Source of the DNA: an uncultured Actinomycetes bacterium
Lineage (GTDB): Bacteria > Actinomycetota > Acidimicrobiia > Acidimicrobiales > RAAP-2
Assembly (NCBI GenBank): GCA_903893745.1
Contig: CAITNF010000003.1
Span: 1-59,299 of the forward strand
Direction: 5' to 3'
Length of the DNA: 59,299 nt
Shown here: piece after piece, positions 24,361-33,204 of the stretch
How the letters are laid out: each line of letters begins with the position of its first letter
Numbering within the stretch: position 1 is the stretch's first letter
The notes under the pieces: model-generated
Seen by the model: the letters and a program-made list of their open reading frames with translations, nothing else
Databases searched by the model: none
What the model was told of the DNA's origin: nothing
Position numbers and translations under genes: made by a program

Positions 24361-24786
24361 GTGCACGCGCCATCAACGCTGGAGCTCGCGTCATTCGTCA
24401 CAGTGCTGCGCGTAACACTGCACGTACTCTGCGCCACCGTGTGGGTGGGTGGTCAACTAGTCCTCGCTGGTCTGCTGTCGACGGTGCGCGGCTTCGGTGA
24501 CGGTGCGCCGCGCGCGATAGCGCGAGCCTTCGGTCGTCTCAGCTGGCCCGCGTACTGGCTCTTGCTCGCCACCGGTATCTGGAACTACCTCGCCATTGAC
24601 CATCAGCACGCGTCGAGCGCGTGGAACGCGGTCTTTGGAACCAAGATGCTTTGCGTGGTGGTGGCCGGGGTGGGCTCGTACGTGCACACCAAGGTCACGA
24701 GTCCCGCGGCGCGCGGCGCCTTTGCGGGCGTGGGGACGCTCGCCTCCATCGCGGCACTCGCCCTAGGAGTCGCGATCGCGGGCTAG
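24361..24786 (+). CDS. CopD-like small membrane protein
   Basis: 141 residues with four membrane helices. It contains LHVLCATVWVGGQLVLAGL, FGRLSWPAYWLLLATGIWN and a KMLCVVVAGV segment, the pattern of CopD-domain integral membrane proteins (copper resistance or heme-linked). Function here is unproven. GTG 24361 is 2 nt after the crotonase stop. Its stop shares the tetranucleotide CTAG (24783-24786) with the convergent azlD stop. Confidence 0.75.
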   Translation: MHAPSTLELASFVTVLRVTLHVLCATVWVGGQLVLAGLLSTVRGFGDGAPRAIARAFGRLSWPAYWLLLATGIWNYLAIDHQHASSAWNAVFGTKMLCVVVAGVGSYVHTKVTSPAARGAFAGVGTLASIAALALGVAIAG

Positions 24787-25097
24787 TGCCAGTGGTAGAC
24801 CACGGCCGAACTAACGGCGGCGATCACGACGACCACGGGAAACGGCGCACGGGCCACGAGCGCGGCCAGTGCCGCGAACAGTCCGACCAATCGGTGATCA
24901 ACGACGACGTGGGTCTTGGTGACGAGACCTTGCGCGACGACGAGTGCACTGAGTAACGAGATTGGAATCAACGCGTTGATGCGTTGCAGACGAGCATTCG
25001 CAAACCAGCGCTCGGGAACGACGTGTCCGAGCAGCTTCAAAACAAAACAAAACAAACTGGTGCCGAGTAGCACTATCCACAGTGAACCGGTACTCAT
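24783..25097 (-). CDS. azlD: AzlD family branched-chain amino acid exporter subunit
   Basis: 104 residues with about four membrane helices, GLLG-type small subunit of an AzlCD exporter. ATG 25097 overlaps the azlC stop by 4 nt (ATGA), which fixes the start; the longer reading frame upstream lies inside azlC. It exports branched-chain amino acids together with AzlC in characterised systems. Confidence 0.88.
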   Translation of the reverse strand: MSTGSLWIVLLGTSLFCFVLKLLGHVVPERWFANARLQRINALIPISLLSALVVAQGLVTKTHVVVDHRLVGLFAALAALVARAPFPVVVVIAAVSSAVVYHWH

Positions 25098-25759
25098 CGC
25101 GCGCGCCAGCCAAAGATCACGGCCACCAGCGCCGTTGTGATGATTGGAAGTCCCGCCGGCAGCCACGGCGTCACGACTAACGCAAAGACCATTGAGACTC
25201 CCGCAACCACGCGCAGAAAGTTCGTCTCGAGTCGCGGCCACACCAGTCCGAGAAACGCGGCCGGCACCGCCGCGTCGAGCCCCCACGAAGCGGGGTTACC
25301 CAACGCGCTGGCTCCCAACGCACCGAGGAGCGTAAAGAGATTCCAAAAGAGGTAGACCCCGAGTCCGGTCAACCAGAAGCCCTGGCGCATCGCACTCGTA
25401 CCGAGCGAGGCCTGCGACAGCGCGACGCCAGTCGACTCATCGATGGTGACGTGCGCGGCGAAGACCCGGCGAGCACCGCGCACCTGGAGCAGTGGGGCCA
25501 TCTGCACCGCGTACAGCGCGTTACGCGTGCCGAGCATCGTGGCCGCCGCGATGGCGCTGGTGACGACGCCGCCCGAGGCCACCACCCCCACCGCGGCGAA
25601 CTGACTCGCACCGGTGAAGGTCAAGAGTGAGAAGAGACAGGTCTGGAGTGTCGAAAAGCCGGCCGCGACGCTGGCCGCGCCAAAGGCCACTCCGTAGGCC
25701 CCCACCGTCAGTGAGACACTGAGTGCGTCACGCAGGGTCGAACGGACGAGCGCAGGCAC
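25094..25759 (-). CDS. azlC: AzlC family branched-chain amino acid exporter subunit
   Basis: 221 residues from GTG 25759; a TTG at 25777 would add six residues. The family core is seen: RDALSVSLTVGAYGVAFGAAS, LLTFTGASQFAAVGV, GTRNALYAVQMAPLL, and TIDESTGVA. About seven to eight membrane helices are predicted. First gene of azlCD; divergent from tatA. Confidence 0.92.
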   Translation of the reverse strand: MPALVRSTLRDALSVSLTVGAYGVAFGAASVAAGFSTLQTCLFSLLTFTGASQFAAVGVVASGGVVTSAIAAATMLGTRNALYAVQMAPLLQVRGARRVFAAHVTIDESTGVALSQASLGTSAMRQGFWLTGLGVYLFWNLFTLLGALGASALGNPASWGLDAAVPAAFLGLVWPRLETNFLRVVAGVSMVFALVVTPWLPAGLPIITTALVAVIFGWRAR

Positions 25760-25781
25760 CGCCCCAGTCTGACCCAAACTT

Positions 25782-25797
25782 GTTCGCCAAGGCGAAC
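25782..25797. promoter_or_regulatory. Perfect inverted repeat upstream of azlC
   Basis: GTTCGCC-AA-GGCGAAC, 7-bp arms, lies 23-38 nt upstream of the azlC GTG in the azlC/tatA divergent interval. The spacing of the arms is unlike the actinobacterial LexA box. No regulator gene is adjacent. Confidence 0.35.
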
Positions 25798-25854
25798 GGC
25801 GGGTGCGGGGTGCGACGCACTACTCTGGGGGCAGACAGGCAAAGGAGAACCCAG

Positions 25855-26058
25855 ATGTTCGGCGAAATATTTGGTATGGACGGCATCATTGTGGTCGTCG
25901 TGGTAGCCGTCTTGTTATTCGGTGGCTCCGCGATACCGAAGTTGGCGCGCAACCTTGGATCAGCAAAGACTGAGTTCGAGAAGGGTTTGAAGACGAAGCC
26001 CACTGACGCAGCGAACGCGGCAGCGGCGGAGACAAAGGCTTCCGAGACCGAACAGTAA
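25855..26058 (+). CDS. tatA: Sec-independent translocase protein TatA
   Basis: 67 residues. One N-terminal membrane helix (about 8-24) is followed by the amphipathic helix with the FGGSAIPKLARNLGSAKTEFEKG signature of TatA/E, then an acidic Ala-rich tail. AAAGGAG precedes ATG 25855. tatB and tatC are not here. TatA forms the pore-like oligomer for folded-protein export. It ends 4 nt before the following hydrolase gene. Confidence 0.93.
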   Translation: MFGEIFGMDGIIVVVVVAVLLFGGSAIPKLARNLGSAKTEFEKGLKTKPTDAANAAAAETKASETEQ

Positions 26059-26062
26059 GCCA

Positions 26063-27325
26063 GTGGATATCGTTGCACTCGCCGATCGTCTTTGGCGAGG
26101 TGAAACTTCCACCAGCGAGCATCATCCCGTCGTCTTCAGCGGCGACCTCTGCGAGATTGCGACGGGTGTTGCGTTCTTACCCACCTTTGGAAACTGCACG
26201 GCCTTTCAAACCGACGACGGCCTCTTCATGGTCGATACCGGTTCCGCCTTCACCGCCCCCAAAATGCACGAGCAAGTGCGTACGTGGTCCAAGGACCGAC
26301 TCAATACAGCGGTGTACTCACACGGCCACATCGATCACGTCTTTGGTGTGGGAATCTTTGAAGAAGAGGCCGCCCAGCAGAAGTGGCGCGCGCCCCACGT
26401 CATTGCGCACGAACATCTGCCACGACGATTTGACCGCTACGTCTTGACCGCTGGTTTTAATCAAATTATTAATCGTCGCCAGTTTGGATTTCCTAATCTC
26501 GTCTGGCCCACCGAGTACCGCTACCCCGACGAGACCTACACACTCGATCACGCGTTGAACGTGGGTGGACTTGACGTACGTTTACGTCACGAAAAAGGTG
26601 AGACTGATGACGCGACGGTCACGTGGATCCCCGAACGCGGGGTGCTCTGCACCGGTGACCTCTTCGTTTGGTCCTCGCCGAACGCTGGTAACCCCCAAAA
26701 AGTGCAGCGCTATCCGCGCGAATGGGCTCAGGCGCTTCGACGAATGGCGCAACTCGGAGCTGACGTCTTGTTGCCCGGTCACGGTATGCCCATCATCGGG
26801 GCGCCACGAATTCACCAAGCACTCAGTGAGACCGCCGAGTTCCTTGAATCAATTGTGGATCAGACCCTCGCGCTGATGAACCAAGGTGCTCGCTTCGCCG
26901 ACGTACTCAGTGCGGTGCAGCCACCGGCGCACTTACGTGACCGGCCCTTTCTTCAGGCCGTCTACGACGAACCCGAATTTATTGTGCACAACATCTGGCG
27001 ACTCTACGGCGGTTGGTGGGACGGGAACCCCGCCAACTTGAAACCAGCCAACGACCGTATCGTTGCTGGCGAGCTGGCCGAGCTGGCCGGTGGGGCGGGG
27101 CGTCTGGCCGAGCGAGCCGAAGAACTCGCCGATGGTGGCTCGGATGCGGATCTTCGCTTAGCTGGCCACCTCATCGAACTCGCGTGGTTAGCGCGACCCG
27201 ACGACCCGGCAATTCAGGCCTCTCGTCAGAGGATTTTCACGGCCCGAGCCCACGACGCCACCTCCACCATGGCTCGTGGTGTCTTTCAATGGGCGGCACG
27301 CGAGAGCACCGGCGAGTTCTACTAG
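26063..27325 (+). CDS. Metallo-beta-lactamase hydrolase with alkylsulfatase-type dimerisation region
   Basis: 420 residues. The metal site HGHIDH (in YSHGHIDHVFG) and later GD (CTGDLF) and PGHG are present. The region after about residue 290 (VYDEPEFIVHNIWRLYGGWWDGNPANL, then an alpha-helical segment with AGELAELAGG) matches the dimerisation domain of SdsA-like alkyl sulfatases. No signal peptide, so probably cytoplasmic. Substrate unknown. GTG 26063, 4 nt after tatA. Confidence 0.82.
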   Translation: MDIVALADRLWRGETSTSEHHPVVFSGDLCEIATGVAFLPTFGNCTAFQTDDGLFMVDTGSAFTAPKMHEQVRTWSKDRLNTAVYSHGHIDHVFGVGIFEEEAAQQKWRAPHVIAHEHLPRRFDRYVLTAGFNQIINRRQFGFPNLVWPTEYRYPDETYTLDHALNVGGLDVRLRHEKGETDDATVTWIPERGVLCTGDLFVWSSPNAGNPQKVQRYPREWAQALRRMAQLGADVLLPGHGMPIIGAPRIHQALSETAEFLESIVDQTLALMNQGARFADVLSAVQPPAHLRDRPFLQAVYDEPEFIVHNIWRLYGGWWDGNPANLKPANDRIVAGELAELAGGAGRLAERAEELADGGSDADLRLAGHLIELAWLARPDDPAIQASRQRIFTARAHDATSTMARGVFQWAARESTGEFY

Positions 27326-27379
27326 GACGGGTGACCGGCCACGCCCGGCCAATGCGGACACGGTCGTGACGAAATTGAC

Positions 27380-27385
27380 TAGTGT
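27380..27385 (+). promoter_or_regulatory. -10-like TAGTGT of a probable leaderless ctaC promoter
   Basis: TAGTGT ends 6 nt before the GTG at 27392, and no Shine-Dalgarno is present. This is the geometry of leaderless actinobacterial genes. Confidence 0.35.
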
Positions 27386-27391
27386 CGAGTC

Positions 27392-28243
27392 GTGGAAATC
27401 CGCACTCTGCCCCCACAGGGTGCGGCGACACGTAAGCGGCCCTGGCGTCGACTACGTCGTGTCGTCGCGCTCCCTCTTGCCGCACTGGCCCTATCGGGAT
27501 GCACCGTGCCGTCGTTTGGCGCCAGCCAAGGCGTCACCACGAGCTCACGATCGGTCTTCCACCTGTGGCAGGGCTTTTCCATCGCTGCCGCCATTATTGG
27601 CGTCTTCGTGTTGCTACTTATCTTGTGGGCCGTACTCGCCTACCGACGCAAGGGTGACCGCATCCCTAAGCAGTCGCAGTATCACATTCCGCTCGAACTG
27701 GCGTACACGGTTGTGCCGATTCTCATCGTCTTTGGACTGTTCGCGGCGACCCTCGTCGTGGAGAACAAAGAGGTCGCCAATCCCGCGACCAAGGTGACGA
27801 TCAACGTCAACGCGTTCCAGTGGGGCTGGAAGTTCTCCTACCCCGGCAGTAACGCGTTCGTCGTTGGACAGACCACGCAAGATCCCGTCATGGTCATGCC
27901 CGTTGACACCAACGTTCACATCAACCTCACGTCGACTGACGTAATCCACGGCTTCTACGTGAAGGAGTTCAACTTCTCGCGTTTCGCCCTACCCGGCGTC
28001 AAGAATCAGTTCACCTTCCGAGCAGTCAACACCGGCACGTTCTTCGGCCAGTGCACCCAGTTGTGCGGGCTCTACCACTCGCTTATGTACTTCAAGGTAA
28101 AAGTAGTTTCCGTGAGTGACTACCAGAAGTGGCTCGCCTCATTCAGCGACAACACCGCCGCCCAAAACCAGCAGAACGTCACGAACCAGCAGACTTCGAC
28201 TGGCGTACCTTCCAAGCCAACCTCAAGTTCAGGAGCTAACTAA
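27392..28243 (+). CDS. ctaC: Cytochrome c oxidase subunit II
   Basis: 283 residues. Basic n-region and lipobox LSGC (Cys37) suggest a lipoprotein, as in other actinobacteria. Two membrane helices (about 60-85, 100-122) precede the CuA cupredoxin domain with His186, Cys221, Cys225, His229 and Met232 all present. The residue between the two Cys, usually Glu (CxExC), is Gln223. A Gln/Ser/Thr-rich tail follows. Accepts electrons from the cytochrome bc branch and passes them to subunit I. ctaD starts directly after the stop. Confidence 0.96.
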   Translation: MEIRTLPPQGAATRKRPWRRLRRVVALPLAALALSGCTVPSFGASQGVTTSSRSVFHLWQGFSIAAAIIGVFVLLLILWAVLAYRRKGDRIPKQSQYHIPLELAYTVVPILIVFGLFAATLVVENKEVANPATKVTINVNAFQWGWKFSYPGSNAFVVGQTTQDPVMVMPVDTNVHINLTSTDVIHGFYVKEFNFSRFALPGVKNQFTFRAVNTGTFFGQCTQLCGLYHSLMYFKVKVVSVSDYQKWLASFSDNTAAQNQQNVTNQQTSTGVPSKPTSSSGAN

Positions 28244-29944
28244 ATGACTGACGTTCTCGAACGCCCCGTCGATGCGCACGTGCCCGACGATCACGGCCAC
28301 GACGAGCATCACGGTCCGACCGGAATTTTGAAGTGGCTCACGACCACCGACCACAAAGTCATTGGTCTCTCCTACACCGTGACCGCGGTCATCATGTTGG
28401 TCATTGGGGGGCTCTTCGCCGAAATCATCCGCGGTCAGTTGACGACGCCAAACGGCTCACTGGTTTCGCTGGCCCAGTACAACGAACTGTTCACGATGCA
28501 CGGCTCGGTCATGATCTACCTCTTCGCCGGACCCTTCGCGTTCGGTGCCCTGGCCAACTTCGTCGTACCGATTCAAATCGGTGCACCCGACATGGCCTAT
28601 CCGCGCCTTAACGCCCTGTCGTACTGGCTCTACCTGACTGGTTCGATCACGATGTTGTCGGGCTTCTTTACCGCTGGTGGCGCCGCCAACTTCGGTTGGG
28701 TTGGTTACGCCCCGCTTTCGAACTCCCTAAACACGCCCGGCTCGGGAGCCGACCTGTGGATCGGTGGGCTCTTGCTCACCGGCTTCTCGGCGATCTTTAC
28801 CGGCGTGAACCTCTCGGCCACAATTTTCTACCTACGAGCGCCCGGCATGACGATGTTCCGCATGCCGATTTTCACTTGGAACCTCTTGGTGACCGCGATT
28901 TTGATTCTGCTGGCCTTCCCGGTCCTCACCGCGGGACTCATCATGCTGTACTGCGACCGCCACTTTGGTACCCATATCTTCTCGGTCGCTGGAGGTGGGG
29001 TACCGGTGCTGTGGCAGCACATCTTCTGGTTCTGGGGGCATCCCGAGGTGTACATCCTCGCGCTGCCGTTCTTTGGCATGGTGACCGAGATCATCCCGGT
29101 CTTCTCGAAGAAGCCCGTCTTTGGCTACAAGGGAATGATCTTCGCCACGATTTCTATTGCCGCGTTGTCACTGGGCGTATGGGCCCACCACATGTTTACG
29201 ACCGGCGTGGTGTTGTTGCCCTTCTTCTCCATCATGAGTCTGCTGATTGCGGTCCCCACCGGAATCAAAATCTTCAACTGGATTGGCACCATGTGGCGAG
29301 GCGAAATCTGGTTCTCGACCGCGATGCTCATGTCGATTGGCTTCGTCGTGACGTTCCTTATTGGAGGACTTACCGGGATCTACCTCGCGAGCCCACCACT
29401 CGACTTCTTCACGCACGACACGTACTTCGTCGTGGCCCACTTTCACTCCGTGGTGATGGCGTTGGTGCTCGGTGGTATGGCTGGTCTCTACTACTGGGGT
29501 CCCAAGATCACTGGCTATCTCCTTAACGAGACGATTGGAAAGTTTCAGTTCTGGTTACTGTTCCTCGGAACGCAGGTCTTCACCTTCCCCCAGTACCTCT
29601 TGGGTCTCCAAGGTATGCCCCGTCGCATGGCCGTGTACCCGCACGATCCGCAGTGGCAGAATCTCAATATCTGGAGTTCTATCGGTGCGGCCATGATCGG
29701 CATCTCAACACTTTTGTTCGTGATCAACATCATGGTGAGCTGGAAGAAGTACCCCGCCGGTGACAACCCATGGGATGCGCACACCCTCGAGTGGTTTACG
29801 ACCTCACCGCCGCCCCACCACAACTTCTACCGTCTCCCCCAGATTCGCTCTGAGCGTCCCACCTGGGACTACAACCACCCTGAGCATCTCGCGATTGCCC
29901 ACGGCGAGCACGCCACCGAGCCCGAGAAGGTCACGTCCGCATGA
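28244..29944 (+). CDS. ctaD: Cytochrome c oxidase subunit I (aa3 type)
   Basis: 566 residues, twelve membrane helices. The HPEVY motif (in FWFWGHPEVYILALPFFG) with the His-Tyr crosslink pair and the double His AHHMFTTG for CuB place it in the A-type heme-copper oxidases. The heme ligands in YNELFTMHGSVM and FHSVVMALV are present. A His-rich cytoplasmic N-terminus (HVPDDHGHDEHHG) is typical of actinobacteria. Reduces oxygen to water and pumps protons. ATG abuts the ctaC stop. Confidence 0.97.
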   Translation: MTDVLERPVDAHVPDDHGHDEHHGPTGILKWLTTTDHKVIGLSYTVTAVIMLVIGGLFAEIIRGQLTTPNGSLVSLAQYNELFTMHGSVMIYLFAGPFAFGALANFVVPIQIGAPDMAYPRLNALSYWLYLTGSITMLSGFFTAGGAANFGWVGYAPLSNSLNTPGSGADLWIGGLLLTGFSAIFTGVNLSATIFYLRAPGMTMFRMPIFTWNLLVTAILILLAFPVLTAGLIMLYCDRHFGTHIFSVAGGGVPVLWQHIFWFWGHPEVYILALPFFGMVTEIIPVFSKKPVFGYKGMIFATISIAALSLGVWAHHMFTTGVVLLPFFSIMSLLIAVPTGIKIFNWIGTMWRGEIWFSTAMLMSIGFVVTFLIGGLTGIYLASPPLDFFTHDTYFVVAHFHSVVMALVLGGMAGLYYWGPKITGYLLNETIGKFQFWLLFLGTQVFTFPQYLLGLQGMPRRMAVYPHDPQWQNLNIWSSIGAAMIGISTLLFVINIMVSWKKYPAGDNPWDAHTLEWFTTSPPPHHNFYRLPQIRSERPTWDYNHPEHLAIAHGEHATEPEKVTSA

Positions 29945-30333
29945 AGGTCGAAGCCAAACTCCTCTTAGGACTTGGTCTCTTCTTTGGCGCGATGTGCGCC
30001 GTCTACTGGACGTGGAGTCTCGAGAACGCCGGTGGCGTGATGATGTTTGCCGCGATGCTGCTCGGCTTCTTGCCCGGGAGCTACTACTGGTGGTGGAGTC
30101 GTCGGATGAAGGCTCGCCCCGAAGACGATGCCAACGCCACCCAGTCCGAGGGTGCCGGCGTGGTTGGTTCGTTCCCCGGTACTTCGATCTGGCCCTTCAT
30201 GTTGGGCATGGGGGCGTTCTTCGTTGTGCTCGCACTGGTCTTTGGTATCTGGTTCTTGGTGCCCGGACTGGCTCTCGCACTTTGGGCCATGCTCGGCGGT
30301 ACCGCCGAGGGTCGTCGAGGCGGCAAGGTCTAA
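29941..30333 (+). CDS. ctaF: Cytochrome c oxidase subunit IV (actinobacterial CtaF)
   Basis: 130 residues with four membrane helices in two pairs, a WWW motif (YYWWWSRRM), and a C-terminal GRRGGKV tail. This matches the small subunit found only in actinobacterial oxidases. The ATG overlaps the ctaD stop by 4 nt (ATGA). Subunit III and the cytochrome bc complex are not in the window. Confidence 0.88.
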   Translation: MKVEAKLLLGLGLFFGAMCAVYWTWSLENAGGVMMFAAMLLGFLPGSYYWWWSRRMKARPEDDANATQSEGAGVVGSFPGTSIWPFMLGMGAFFVVLALVFGIWFLVPGLALALWAMLGGTAEGRRGGKV

Positions 30334-30513
30334 GTCAACGCGTCACGATTGCGAGTCAGTGTGCACGATTATTCGTGTGCGTACTCGCGCGTCAAGAGTG
30401 CCGCCACGCACGTAGTGCGATCACCCGCGCGTGGAGCACGACCCAAAATTTATTTGAGACCCCTCGAGGCGACATAGCAGTCGCTCACGTTGCCTAGTAT
30501 GGAGGACGTTACG

Positions 30514-30531
30514 TCGACCGGATTCGACCGG
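30514..30531. repeat. Tandem direct repeat upstream of the sdh operon
   Basis: TCGACCGG occurs twice, at 30514-30521 and 30524-30531, with a 10-bp period, that is one helical turn. It sits 28-45 nt before the sdhC start, in the only gap (30334-30558) between the oxidase and sdh operons. A TAGTAT box lies just upstream at about 30495-30500, so the repeat would fall at or just after the transcription start. Confidence 0.4.
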
Positions 30532-30558
30532 TTGCCCGAGAGCTGTTGAGGAGTTGTC

Positions 30559-31374
30559 GTGACCGCCGTAGAAACTTCGACGAAAGTTGTTCTAGGGGGT
30601 GCCCGTGGTGGTCCCGACGTAGCGACCCTGCGCCAAGACCGCTGGTGGCTCCAGCCCGTCGTCACCGTCTCAGTACTAACCGCCTTCATCATTTACTCGA
30701 CGTGGGCGGCGTTTCAAAATAAGAACTACTACGTGGGCGCCAGTGCGCACCGCGATCTCATTAGCCCCTTCTACTCACCGTGTCTGGCCCAGAGTTGTGT
30801 GCCCGGCTCGAACGCGGCCTTCGTGCTGCACTGGTGGACGCTCTCGCCGGCACTCATCATTTTGATCTTCCCCTTGGGCTTTCGTTTGACCTGTTACTAC
30901 TACCGCCGCAGCTACTACCGCGCCTTTTGGTGGTCACCACCTTCGTGTGCGGTGGCTGACGCGCACAGTTCGTACTCGGGCGAAACTCGATTTCCGCTCA
31001 TTATGCAAAACGCCCACCGCTACTTCTTCTACTTCGGACTCTTGTTCAATACGATGCTCACCTACGACGCGATCCGGGCCTTTCACCAGCCCGGGGCTGG
31101 CTGGGGCATGACCGTGGGCACCGTCGTGCTGCTCGTCAACGCGGGCCTCTTGTGGGCCTATTCACTGAGCTGTCACGCCTGTCGCCACCTCTGTGGCGGT
31201 GGCGTGCGGAGTTTTGCGGCCCACCCCATTCGCTACCGCTTATGGAAGATTCTCACCCCGCTCAATGCCCGACACATGAACCTCGCGTGGGCTTCGCTGA
31301 TTTTCGTGGCGCTCACTGATGTGTACGTGCGACTCATCGCCTCGGGCGCGATGACCGACTTCAAAATCTTCTAG
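30559..31374 (+). CDS. sdhC: Succinate dehydrogenase membrane subunit, mycobacterial Sdh1 type
   Basis: 271 residues with five or so membrane helices. It resembles the single membrane subunit of mycobacterial Sdh1 (Rv0249c type) in length and in HWWTLSPALIILIFPLGFR, YYYRRSYYRAFWWSPPSCAV, NAHRYFFYFG and the Cys/His cluster SCHACRHLCGG (Cys205, His206, Cys208, His210, Cys212). Mycobacterial Sdh1 was reported to hold a membrane-embedded Rieske-type cluster, and these residues are candidates for it. GAGGAG precedes GTG 30559. It feeds electrons from SdhAB to quinone. Confidence 0.85.
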   Translation: MTAVETSTKVVLGGARGGPDVATLRQDRWWLQPVVTVSVLTAFIIYSTWAAFQNKNYYVGASAHRDLISPFYSPCLAQSCVPGSNAAFVLHWWTLSPALIILIFPLGFRLTCYYYRRSYYRAFWWSPPSCAVADAHSSYSGETRFPLIMQNAHRYFFYFGLLFNTMLTYDAIRAFHQPGAGWGMTVGTVVLLVNAGLLWAYSLSCHACRHLCGGGVRSFAAHPIRYRLWKILTPLNARHMNLAWASLIFVALTDVYVRLIASGAMTDFKIF

Positions 31375-31386
31375 AGAAGGACCATC

Positions 31387-33204
31387 GTGACTGATTCCCC
31401 CTACGAACATCACCAGTACGACGTACTGATCATCGGCGCCGGTGGCGCCGGACTGCGTGCCGCGATCGAAGCGAAACAGCGCGGCTTGAAAGTCGGCATC
31501 ATCACCAAGTCGCTCCTCGGCAAGGCCCACACCGTTATGGCCGAAGGTGGCATGGCCGCGGCGATGGGTAACGTCTACTCCGAGGACAACTGGATGGTGC
31601 ACTTTCGTGACACCATGCGCGGCGGCAAGATGCTCAATAACTACCGCATGGCCGAACTTCACGCGAAAGAGGCCCCCGACCGCGTCTGGGAACTCGAGCA
31701 GTGGGGCGCACTCTTTGACCGCACCACCGACGGCAAGATTCTGCAGCGCGACTTTGGTGGCCATCGCTACGCGCGCCTGGCTCACGTGGGTGACCGCACC
31801 GGTCTTGAACTGATTCGTACCCTTCAGCAAAAAGTCGTCTCGATGGGCACTGACGTGTTCATGGAGTGCAAGGTCCTCAAGCTCGTCCACGACGACGACG
31901 GACGCGTCGCGGGCTGCGTGGCCTACTGGCGACCGAGCGGTGAGTTCGTAACCTTTGAGGCCAAGGCCGTCATCATCGCCACCGGCGGTGCGGGTAAGTC
32001 CTGGAAGTTCACCTCGAACTCGTGGGAGGGCACCGGAGACGGCCACGCCATGGCCCTGTGGGCCGGTGCCCAGCTCATTGACATGGAGTGCATCCAGTTC
32101 CACCCGACCGGCATGGTCTGGCCCTTGAGTGTGCGAGGTCTCCTCGTAACCGAGGGTGTGCGTGGTGACGGTGGCGTACTGCGCAACTCCGAAGGCCAGC
32201 GCTTCATGTTCAACTACGTGGCCGACATGTTCCGCGCCGAAACGGCCGACTCCGAGGACGAGGCCGACAAGTGGTACGACGACCACAGCGCCGGACGCCG
32301 TCCACCCGAGCTGTTGCCCCGTGACGAAGTGGCGCGAGCCATTAACACTGAGGTCAAGGCCGGACGCGGTAGTCCCCACGGTGGGGTCTTTCTCGACATT
32401 GGCTCACGGCGAAGCGCCGAGTTCATTCGTCGCCGCCTGCCGTCGATGTACCACCAGTTCATGGAGTTGGCCGGCGTGGACATCACCACCGAATCAATGG
32501 AGATCGGTCCGACCTGTCACTACATCATGGGTGGCGTGAAGGTTGACGCCGAAACGGCCGCGACCCGAGTGGCCGGACTCTTCGCCGCCGGTGAAGCGGC
32601 CGGTGGCATGCACGGTGCAAACCGCCTCGGCGGCAACTCGCTCTCGGACCTCATTGTCTTTGGCAAGCGCGCCGGCGAAGGTGCCGCCGCCTACGTCGAG
32701 TCGGGTGAGGCCGCGCGAGGCTTCAACATGGGTGAAGTCGACGAAGCGGTCCGCGAAGCACTCGAGCCCTTCGAACGCGAACACGGTGAGAACCCCTACG
32801 ACGTACAGCGTGACCTTCAAGAGATGATGCAGGCCAACGTCGGTATCATTCGAACCGGTAGCGAACTCGACAACGCCCTCGTACAGCTCGATGGCTTCAC
32901 CGAGCGCGTGAAGAATCTGGCCGTGAAGGGTGGGCGGGCGTACAACCCAGGCTGGAACCTCGCGACCGACCTGCCGAGCATGCTCACCGTCTCGCGCACG
33001 ACCGCGCTGGGCGCAAGCGACCGCAAGGAGTCTCGCGGTGGTCACACGCGCGATGACTTCCCCAAGGCCGATCCCGAGTTTGGCAAGTTCAACTTGGCTC
33101 ACTCGAGCAACGGCGGTAACTGGGACTCGCCGATCACGACCGACCGGGCCCCGCTCTTAGCAATTCCCGAAGAACTGAAGGCTCTACTTGAGGAGGCGAA
33201 GTAA
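31387..33204 (+). CDS. sdhA: Succinate dehydrogenase flavoprotein subunit
   Basis: 605 residues. The FAD-binding Rossmann motif IGAGGAGLRAAIEAK, the flavin-linking His in KAHTVMAEGGMAA, and HRYARL and HPTGM are visible. The active-site segment MEIGPTCHYIMGGVKVD and the second nucleotide-binding stretch FAAGEAAGGMHGANRLGGNSL are also present. The HTVMAEGG form is that of the Sdh1 branch. GTG 31387, 12 nt after sdhC. Its stop shares a base with the sdhB ATG (TAATG). Confidence 0.96.
   Translation: MTDSPYEHHQYDVLIIGAGGAGLRAAIEAKQRGLKVGIITKSLLGKAHTVMAEGGMAAAMGNVYSEDNWMVHFRDTMRGGKMLNNYRMAELHAKEAPDRVWELEQWGALFDRTTDGKILQRDFGGHRYARLAHVGDRTGLELIRTLQQKVVSMGTDVFMECKVLKLVHDDDGRVAGCVAYWRPSGEFVTFEAKAVIIATGGAGKSWKFTSNSWEGTGDGHAMALWAGAQLIDMECIQFHPTGMVWPLSVRGLLVTEGVRGDGGVLRNSEGQRFMFNYVADMFRAETADSEDEADKWYDDHSAGRRPPELLPRDEVARAINTEVKAGRGSPHGGVFLDIGSRRSAEFIRRRLPSMYHQFMELAGVDITTESMEIGPTCHYIMGGVKVDAETAATRVAGLFAAGEAAGGMHGANRLGGNSLSDLIVFGKRAGEGAAAYVESGEAARGFNMGEVDEAVREALEPFEREHGENPYDVQRDLQEMMQANVGIIRTGSELDNALVQLDGFTERVKNLAVKGGRAYNPGWNLATDLPSMLTVSRTTALGASDRKESRGGHTRDDFPKADPEFGKFNLAHSSNGGNWDSPITTDRAPLLAIPEELKALLEEAK

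Noticed and set aside
23609-24394. A 261-residue open frame antisense to the crotonase gene
   Set aside because: Shadow of a well-supported gene; no recognisable protein features.
31240-32379. A 379-residue open frame antisense to sdhA
   Set aside because: It lies wholly opposite a certain gene, has no family motifs and follows from the codon bias of sdhA.
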